This document shows positions 9,901 to 13,313 of a stretch of 13,313 nt of DNA, in pieces. The DNA is taken from positions 1 to 13,313 of the forward strand of contig UZAE01001444.1 of assembly GCA_900617975.1 (NCBI GenBank), read 5' to 3'. Position 1 is the first letter of the stretch. Each line of letters starts with the position of its first letter. The position numbers were made by a program, and so were the translations under genes. The stretch is from Rodentolepis nana (lineage: Eukaryota > Platyhelminthes > Cestoda > Cyclophyllidea > Hymenolepididae). The notes below the pieces were generated by a model that was not told where the DNA came from, did not search any database, and was given only the letters and a program-made list of their open reading frames with translations.

Positions 9901-11708
9901 TGCCTAATCGACGGTAGGCGGTCTTGAGGTAGGCTTAAAATAGGAAAAAAGACCTTCACATTAACGTATTTCTATTGGGAAGCTTACATTGAATTAATTA
10001 AATTTAGTCCAAAATCATAAAAATCTTCCAACCCTAGGATGAAATCTTCTTATTACTTTAAATTTATCTGACGAATTAAAGTTTGAAAGTGTTTTTTTTA
10101 GAAGCAATCGACCCTTGAAATAAAGCTTACAAAAATTAGGAAAGATATATGAGAATAAATTTAACGAAGTAACTGGTTTCATTTTTTTGAATGACAAAAA
10201 TATACCGATCTTGATTTGGTCACTATTCAAAGCAATAAAACTCAAAGTTTAAATTTAAAATAAACTTGTCATGTTGTTAGTATAACAATGGAAGCATTTT
10301 GTTGGAAACTAACCAATTCAAGCATTAAATCTAAAGATCTGAAACGTAATAATTCAAATTTTACTATTGTTTTACAATTCATTTAAATCATGTTAAATTC
10401 CACCTTAATTTACGATCCCAGCTGTTAGCAATCTATTTACTAAAATCACACAAAACGATGCTTTATCTTTAAAATTTACTGAGCTATTTTTGCTACCAAT
10501 CAAGGAGGCAAAAGAATAACCGAGTATAAAAATACCGTTTTTTAAATAACTGCATTGTTTTTAGGGATATCGTGTTTTCTGAGTGGTACTTCCCACTGCC
10601 AATCGAGATTTACATGGAATTAGGAGGCAAGCCTTTAATTTGAATGCATAAACTTACTCCATAGAGCCCCTAAATGTACTCAAAGTGGGATTTCAGTATG
10701 GTGCACGAACATGTCCATCACTTGTTTCCAATTATTTCTTAAATTATACATTTTAAAAATGTGTAGTAACAGACTATGTAGACTAAAGTCAACTTACGGA
10801 TTTAAAATTGGTATACAATGTTTGACGTCGAAGGAGAGCTCACGATCAATTCGTTGAGTGAGATCACTGATTAGATTGTCATTCTAAGTGGATTTTAGTT
10901 TTATGCACACTGATTCCTATTATTATTCAGGTAATTAGTAACTTTGAAAATATTCTCCTCCCAAAAGTGAATTTCCCTCAAGAAATGCAGCTATTGCTAT
11001 TATTTCGCCAAGCTTCAGTGTAAGAGACAGGCAAGATCCATTTCTTAATGCGGAAAATTAACTTTTTCTGCAAAATAGTATGACACGAATCAATTTCTAC
11101 CAATCTGATAATTCGCATATTTCACCGAAATATGTTAAATCACCTTGACTATTAAGTGGGTTTAAATCTTTGTCATTCACCAACTAAATAAAAGATGGGT
11201 GGCGTGGTGAAGAACCAACGCATACAAAAAATAGCTCTCATTTATTCCATGATCAACTAATCTTCCTAAATACTGAGTTAAAACATATCAAGAGCCTTAA
11301 TTCTTCAAGATTAAAAATAGAAATTCGGTTTACTTAAAACCCAATATATATATATATATATATTCTAAAGTTCTTCCTGGTGAAATGGCGTCGTATTCAA
11401 AAGCATGCATTCATTTGACATAAGTATATATGGTTTCGTTTTGACCAAAGTGGAAGAAAAATAAACGAAAATTTGGTACTCACTCGAAAGCTGCTTATTA
11501 AAGGCGCTACGTTTAGTATGGTCGGGACGAAGGAATACTCCTATCTGGGCGGGAAGTCCGAGTGTGTAAGGCGAAGTGATGATATCCGCAAGCGTATGAA
11601 TGCATCGCCGTTGAAATGGCGGAAGATCCGGAATCTCTGCAGAATGTCCGTGAACACGCGAATTTGCTATGTGACTTCCTAATTGGGCATCGTCCATCTC
11701 ATAGAGAT
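632..11708 (-). CDS. Kidins220/KAP-like four-pass membrane protein with degenerate nucleotide-binding motifs (six-exon model)
   Basis: Join of 11708-11484, 9933-9742, 7130-6972, 6155-5844, 2375-1921 and 916-632. The first four joins are all phase 1 and the last is phase 0, so the frame stays open from ATG 11697 to the stop at 632 (538 residues). Hydrophobic segments lie near residues 94-117, 123-136, 203-225 and 240-261. I compare this with human Kidins220 (KAP family P-loop NTPase) from memory. LGLPAQIG (46-53) sits at the P-loop, RKSCCFPAW opens the third membrane segment, and RFLLSID (389-395) sits at Walker B. The GxGKS end of Walker A and the second acidic residue of Walker B are missing, so ATP binding is doubtful. 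Kidins220 is a plasma/endosomal membrane scaffold of more than 1700 residues with ankyrin repeats before the domain; none are visible here, so this is a short paralogue or the 3' part of a larger gene. The family call is inference and the exon chain is well supported. Confidence 0.66.
917..1920 (-). other. Host intron 5
   Basis: A 1004-nt phase-0 intron with GTGAGC at its start and TTTTTTTCAG at its end. Apart from the GT microsatellite it is AT-rich sequence in which I see no gene or known repeat. Confidence 0.7.
1346..1410 (+). repeat. (GT)n microsatellite with GGGT interruptions
   Basis: A run of GT units interrupted by GGGT and ending in three consecutive GGGT units (1397-1408). It lies in host intron 5, where the sense strand reads (AC)n. 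Several GGG tracts close together could form a G-quadruplex on this strand. Confidence 0.95.
1921..2375 (-). CDS. Exon 5: linker and Walker-B-like segment
   Basis: Acceptor CTACTTTTAG|GT (AG 2377-2376) is excellent. Donor GGACCC|GTGAGC (1920-1915) leaves phase 0. A Ser/Asp-rich, probably disordered linker (residues 294-335) leads into a helical, charged part (about 336-388). Next comes RFLLSID, a hydrophobic strand ending in Asp that fits a Walker B strand after a QTR turn, as in KAP NTPases. The residues after this Asp are ATAIS rather than the usual second acidic group. SGVLWSLDDAKDL near the end resembles the strand that follows Walker B in the family. The exon is 455 nt with no lesions. 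Confidence 0.8.
3429..3445 (+). repeat. Left target-site duplication of LINE copy 2
   Basis: TTGTTTCGAATTAATGA is found here and again at 4715-4731 without a mismatch. The flanking base differs on the left side (T versus C). Long, variable duplications of this kind are made by target-primed reverse transcription. Confidence 0.9.
3446..4604 (+). pseudogene. LINE ORF2 remnant: RT palm end, thumb, RNase H remnant, zinc-knuckle
   Basis: The protein spans three frames. Frame A (from 3446) reads DDLVLWYSTP, the second half of the RT active site, then INCALKLLANWC. A one-base gain near 3620 (CCC in AAACCCGC) shifts into frame B, KINEFTYLGMTFDTKLTW, the thumb. A one-base loss near 4020 (GATCTGTATG) shifts into frame C, LLRIPMDKFFSTYENRPRH. 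Frame C continues to VDTLAKKGT, which resembles the last helix of an LINE RNase H, and to the knuckle CPLCNLHEK...THLIRC; the stop is at 4602-4604. The body of RNase H between DIDV and VDTLAKKG appears deleted. The five residues of open frame before DD are encoded by the host target site. Confidence 0.88.
4605..4714 (+). other. 3' UTR and tail of LINE copy 2
   Basis: It contains an 11-C tract (4625-4635), a short TTCTTGGGAGAAG stretch able to form a small stem, and the block GTCAAAGATTAAGGGCTAAT followed by ATATCATAAAGTCTGCCAG. An A-rich AAATAAATAAATA end follows. The same block, diverged, ends copy 1 and both short elements (5231-5543, and 13072-13313 on the minus strand). It is therefore the best candidate for the recognition tail used by the LINE reverse transcriptase. 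Confidence 0.75.
4715..4731 (+). repeat. Right target-site duplication of LINE copy 2
   Basis: An exact 17-bp repeat of 3429-3445, directly after the A-rich tail. Confidence 0.9.
5012..5041. repeat. Short perfect inverted repeat
   Basis: TTTTGTCAC (5012-5020) and GTGACAAAA (5033-5041) are perfect 9-bp arms around a 12-nt loop. The left arm plus loop start, TTTTGTCACTTTAGG, recurs at 13051-13065 next to the 3' end of the second short element. Its function is unknown. It may be part of an unrecognised repeat family. Confidence 0.5.
5222..5230 (+). repeat. Left target-site duplication of the short ribozyme element
   Basis: GACTAATAT, repeated at 5544-5552 without mismatch. It directly abuts the first G of the ribozyme at 5231. 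Confidence 0.85.
5231..5304 (+). ncRNA. HDV-like self-cleaving ribozyme
   Basis: All parts of the nested double pseudoknot can be drawn in order. P1 is GGGGTGT (5231-5237) with GCACCCT (5262-5268), 7 bp with a G-U at each end. P2 is GATAGACTT (5240-5248) with AAGTCTATC (5296-5304), 9 perfect pairs. P3 is ACC (5249-5251) with GGT (5259-5261), closing a 7-nt loop TCCACGT that starts TCC as in known members. GA (5269-5270) sits at P1.1 and can pair with TC of the loop (5252-5253). The conserved GCAAC follows (5271-5275). P4 is GTAT/ATAC around ACTC. The J4/2 strand GGCAAAAA places the expected catalytic C at 5290. Cleavage would fall just before 5231, the exact end of the element. In LINEs such ribozymes release the 5' end of the element RNA from upstream transcript. 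Confidence 0.88.
5231..5543 (+). mobile_element. Full-length 313-bp non-autonomous retroelement headed by an HDV-like ribozyme
   Basis: Both ends are set by the 9-bp duplication GACTAATAT. It has no open frame of note. In order it holds an HDV-like ribozyme (5231-5304), a pyrimidine-rich body (5310-5460; for example TTGACTTCTGACTAC, CTTCCACAGT, CTCTACCTTTGT, CTCTCGAATTTTTC), and a 3' part, AAAGTCAGCTAATTGGCTAA then ACTATTCGAAACGCC. It ends in A-rich AAAAAATAATAATGTTA. The 3' part matches the LINE 3' UTR (GTCAACTAAGGGGCTAAT in copy 1). The whole element is repeated, inverted, at 13313-13072. I infer a short element mobilised in trans by the LINE, comparable to trypanosomatid SIDER elements. 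It lies in host intron 4, antisense to the gene. Confidence 0.85.
5544..5552 (+). repeat. Right target-site duplication of the short ribozyme element
   Basis: GACTAATAT, the exact partner of 5222-5230, directly after the A-rich tail. Confidence 0.85.
5844..6155 (-). CDS. Exon 4: second membrane pair and charged helix
   Basis: Acceptor AATAATAAG|GT (AG 6157-6156) and donor AAGAG|GTGAGT (5843-5838) bound the exon. It encodes RRCRKSCCFPAWICALLGV, a hydrophobic segment ending near IYMD, and a second one, VAFFAAAIVEVIAIVSLLVTAY. A basic amphipathic stretch follows (VKVKNRFQVLKKEMNKLVL). The basic-Cys-Cys-x-Pro entry into the third membrane helix is the clearest match to Kidins220 in the gene. The one-base phase at both ends agrees with its neighbours. 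Codon use and frame are clean over 312 nt. Confidence 0.8.
6156..6971 (-). other. Host intron 3
   Basis: An 816-nt phase-1 intron in the model, from GTGAAA to AATAATAAG. Open stretches within it (for example 6276-6524 on the minus strand) are AT-rich and show no conserved pattern, so I see nothing further. Confidence 0.45.
6972..7130 (-). CDS. Exon 3: cytosolic loop between membrane pairs (boundaries tentative)
   Basis: This open stretch between exons 2 and 4 can be joined to both in phase. Acceptor GTTGCCAG|TC (AG 7132-7131) completes the split codon as TTC. Donor T|GTGAAAGT (6971-6964) leaves one base that joins exon 4 as TGT. A second in-phase acceptor exists at AAAATTAG|GC (exon start 7115), and a stronger-looking pyrimidine-rich acceptor at CGCTTAG (about 7146) is out of phase. 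The peptide SETSWDAALRLTEKMWQSAT resembles, by eye and memory, the Kidins220 stretch after the second membrane helix. Another phase-1 donor, T|GTACGC, lies upstream near 7000. Skipping this exon also keeps the frame, so it could be alternative. Confidence 0.5.
7973..8003 (-). repeat. mariner terminal inverted repeat (transposase 3' side)
   Basis: It begins TTAGGTTGGCAACTAAG and continues TCATTGTCGATTTC, typical of mellifera-subfamily mariners, and is preceded by TA. The partner repeat at the other end is almost erased. Confidence 0.75.
8047..9091 (-). pseudogene. mariner transposase pseudogene (DD34D family)
   Basis: Mariner transposases bind the terminal repeats with an N-terminal double helix-turn-helix and cut and paste with a DDD catalytic domain. 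From ATG 9091 the N-terminus reads FRHILLYYFRKGKNASQAQK with GRPVEVD and IAEKLLNVSHTCIE. Then come the linker WIPHQL, the first Asp in VTGDEEW, the second in VVFHHDNARP and the third in YSPHLAPSD, so all three catalytic Asp survive. Lesions are a frameshift in an A7 run (8787-8781), an in-frame TGA at 8513-8511 within the motif LSVWWD, a poly-C expansion (8336-8327) that adds two residues between Asp 2 and Asp 3, and a one-base loss near 8085. In the restored frame the C-terminus ends at TAA 8049-8047, overlapping an AATAAA signal. It is inactive as it stands. Confidence 0.93.
9742..9933 (-). CDS. Exon 2: first membrane hairpin of the KAP-like protein
   Basis: Acceptor ATTTTAAG|CC (AG at 9935-9934) and donor CTAT|GTAAGTAT (9741-9738) are both good. 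The split codon A|CC joins exon 1 in frame as Thr. A basic stretch (YLKTAYRRLGKKPKD, residues 73-87) is followed by a strongly hydrophobic helix from ILTTLLPT to IFGW and a second one around IGLTSIILYVLFL. This basic linker and membrane hairpin occupy the place of the segment after the P-loop in Kidins220. The exon is only 192 nt and contains no stop in this frame. Confidence 0.75.
9934..11483 (-). other. Host intron 1
   Basis: A 1550-nt phase-1 intron (GTGAGT...TTTTAAG). It holds the AT microsatellite. An open stretch at 10015-10245 (minus) has low-complexity composition and is not a convincing exon. Nothing else is seen. Confidence 0.65.
11344..11363 (+). repeat. (AT)10 microsatellite
   Basis: A pure AT dinucleotide run in host intron 1, about 120 nt downstream of the exon 1 donor in the sense of the gene. 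Confidence 0.95.
11484..11708 (-). CDS. Exon 1 of the model: P-loop region of the KAP-like protein
   Basis: The exon ends at donor A|GTGAGT (11483-11482), leaving one base of a split codon. Its upstream edge is less certain. An acceptor TCCGTAG at 11710-11709 would give a phase-1 entry, matching the other introns, but its pyrimidine tract is poor. Alternatively the ATG at 11697, in a good context (GAGATGG), is the true start. It encodes an acidic start, then QRRCIHTLADIITSP (residues 29-43) and LGLPAQIG (46-53), which resemble the helix and P-loop opening of KAP NTPases. After the G of the P-loop the expected GKS is replaced by a longer stretch in which only K62 and S64 remain. Confidence 0.65.
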
Positions 11709-13071
11709 CTACGGATGTTAGACATATTGCTTTATGTAATAAAAAATCACTATTTATGCAAATCTACTTGATTTTTTTTGCTTTATTTTTAAAATGGGAA
11801 TATTCTTTAAAATGTTCCTCTTCCATTTGCTAATTTTAGTATAATTTTCTTGGTTGAGTGTAAGAAGATACGACGGTAATTATTGAAATTAACAAAGTAG
11901 TTAAAGAGAACTGAATTTTGTGGGAATGTTCACTACCAGGTATTTGGGCGATCATTTAGTAGAAATTGTGTGTTGTGGTACCTGAACATTAACATGTAAT
12001 TTAATCAACTCCCCGAATAATGTAAGAACCACCTCGAACTAACTCCTTAATATACATGAAGTTAATATCCACCCACCCCTCCTCCCCCACCACAAAGTTC
12101 ATTCTAGTATTTCGTGTTTTCTGATACTAGTTCATGATTAAAGCGCGGGGAAGCTTTAGTTATTGCCACAATAACAAATGGTGCGATTCATTACAACGAG
12201 TTTGTTTTGCTAAAGCAATTTGTGAAATTTCATGTGCTTAATTCACCTACTTAACGAAATCAGAAACCCAGTTTAATTTTTCACTTTAGCCAAAGTTAAC
12301 GCGGCTTCTATAATTTGAAATAACGTCATATTTCTCCTTGATTTAATTATCCCATTATCAATGAAATAACAAATATTGTTGAATAATTAAATTTCACTGC
12401 AAAGCTAATGCTTTAATTACTTCACTACCTGATTTTAATCCAAATCAGAAGGTATAATTAACATTTTCTAAGAAATGTAAAATGCAATTAACGCATAAAT
12501 GAAAGAATTTACACTGACATCGATTTTTATTTCAATTAATTGTTTTTCCCTTGTCCTCGAAATGTTTCTTTTGAATTGAAATTGTACAAATTCCTCTTAA
12601 TTCTGGCGTGAATGCCAAAACACAAAACCAGATATAAAAGTTACACTAAATTTACTTATGTAATATTGAATAATAAGTTTTACCTAATATCCTAAAGATC
12701 CACAAATAGCTTTCGTGAAATGAAAAATTCACTAACTCATCACCTGAATTTGCCATCTGCACCATTTATGAAACCAGGTGAACAAAATGGAGATGTGCAA
12801 ATGTGCAAATATGCCTCGTTTTGTTGATTTATTCAAAATGTCAGAACATTTTCTTTACCGAGTAACTTTATTTACGTTACAAACCATTTTATATTTACAC
12901 GCTACCGGTAGTTGTCTCATAAATGAATTCAACTCAAAGTCCCACTCTAGTGTTCACTATACATGATGGTAGAGGAAAGCGAAGTCATATTTGCCATGTC
13001 CTTTGATATATTTTAATTCAAAATATGGCATAGTTTAGAGTCTTGTCTGTTTTTGTCACTTTAGGATAACA
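11709..13071. other. Region upstream of exon 1: no gene recognised
   Basis: About 1.36 kb of AT-rich sequence between exon 1 and the second short element. It is either promoter/5' flank, if ATG 11697 is the start, or another intron, if ankyrin-type exons lie further upstream. I see no TATA box or exon that I would defend. The short open frame at 12778-12966 (plus) has no family features. Confidence 0.5.
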
Positions 13072-13313
13072 ACATTTATTTATATCAAATGACAGGCGTT
13101 TTGATAGTTATCATTAGCCCTTTAGTTGACTCCAGTGAAAAATTCGAGAGGGGGGGGGGAATAGAAGAGTGTTTCGAAGATGTAAAAGAGACAGGCACAA
13201 AGGTAGAAAAAATGTGAGGTGAGAACTGTGGAAGTAGTCGAATATAACATACAGTTAGGTCATGGTAGTTTGGAGTCAGAAGTCAACTGCCGGCTTATAG
13301 ACTTGTTTGCCGT
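13072..13313 (-). mobile_element. Second copy of the ribozyme-headed short element, cut by the window edge
   Basis: Read on the minus strand from 13313 it starts ACGGCAAACAAGTCTAT, which is the end of P4, J4/2 (candidate catalytic C at 13309) and the P2 3' strand (13304-13297) of the ribozyme. The rest of the ribozyme lies beyond the window. It then follows 5310-5543 through TTGACTTCTGACT, ACTTCCACAGT, TCTACCTTTGT, a 10-C run (13159-13150), CTCTCGAATTTTTCAC and GAGTCAACTAAAGGGCTAAT. It ends TTTGATATAAATAAATG. It differs from the first copy by two indels of about 20-30 nt each, one in either copy. Its tail is closer to LINE copy 1 than the first short copy is. The 3' boundary is accurate to a few bases. 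Confidence 0.85.

Noticed and set aside
10015..10245. 76-residue minus-strand frame in intron 1
   Set aside because: Low-complexity Lys/Phe/Leu composition expected from AT-rich DNA; no splice sites with fitting phase were convincing.
11473..11682. 69-residue open frame on the plus strand
   Set aside because: Complement of host exon 1; no independent support.
12429..12448. CTGATTT/AAATCAG hairpin upstream of the gene
   Set aside because: A 7-bp stem is common by chance in AT-rich DNA and there is no terminator or tRNA context.
12778..12966. 62-residue plus-strand frame near the right end
   Set aside because: No domain, no splice context, and unremarkable for chance in sequence of this length.
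11709..13071. tRNA, CRISPR or other structured RNA genes
   Set aside because: None seen: no tRNA box pattern with CCA-side pairing, and no regularly spaced repeats anywhere in the window.

Overview
The window looks like an AT-rich piece of an arthropod nuclear genome, most likely an insect. It holds a spliced protein-coding gene with kilobase-scale introns, a decayed mellifera-type mariner, several decayed non-LTR retrotransposon (LINE) pieces and simple repeats. Nothing in it is organised like a bacterial operon. The species cannot be named from the sequence alone.

Host gene (minus strand, about 11708 down to 632). I assemble six exons whose reading phases all agree (11708-11484, 9933-9742, 7130-6972, 6155-5844, 2375-1921, 916-632 with stop). 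From the ATG at 11697 they give a 538-residue protein. It has four membrane segments and, by remembered family pattern, the layout of the KAP P-loop NTPase domain of Kidins220/ARMS: P-loop, two membrane segments, a cytosolic loop, a CC-F-P membrane segment, another membrane segment, a charged helix, and a Walker B strand. Both nucleotide-binding motifs look degraded, and the protein stops soon after the domain. More 5' exons could lie beyond the window.

Mobile elements. (1) 1-472, plus: 3' end of an RNase H-type LINE with a zinc-knuckle C-terminus. (2) 3446-4714, plus, in intron 4: a second, 5'-truncated copy of the same family, bounded by a perfect 17-bp target-site duplication. It carries two frameshifts and seems to have lost most of its RNase H domain. 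(3) 5231-5543, plus, in intron 4: a 313-bp non-coding element bounded by a perfect 9-bp target-site duplication. Its first 74 nt fold as an HDV-like self-cleaving ribozyme, and its 3' end matches the 3' UTR of the LINE. (4) 13313-13072, minus: a second copy of that short element, cut by the window edge inside its ribozyme. (5) 7973 to about 9158, minus, in intron 2: a mariner with a broken transposase.

The most interesting result is the short ribozyme-headed element. It looks like a non-autonomous parasite (SIDER/SINE-like) of the neighbouring LINE family: the ribozyme would define its exact 5' end and the shared 3' tail would recruit the LINE reverse transcriptase. The first G of the ribozyme directly abuts the target-site duplication, as expected if the self-cleaved RNA was the template that was inserted.

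The remaining sequence is intron and flank, AT-rich, with a GT microsatellite (1346-1410), an AT microsatellite (11344-11363) and no RNA genes that I can recognise.
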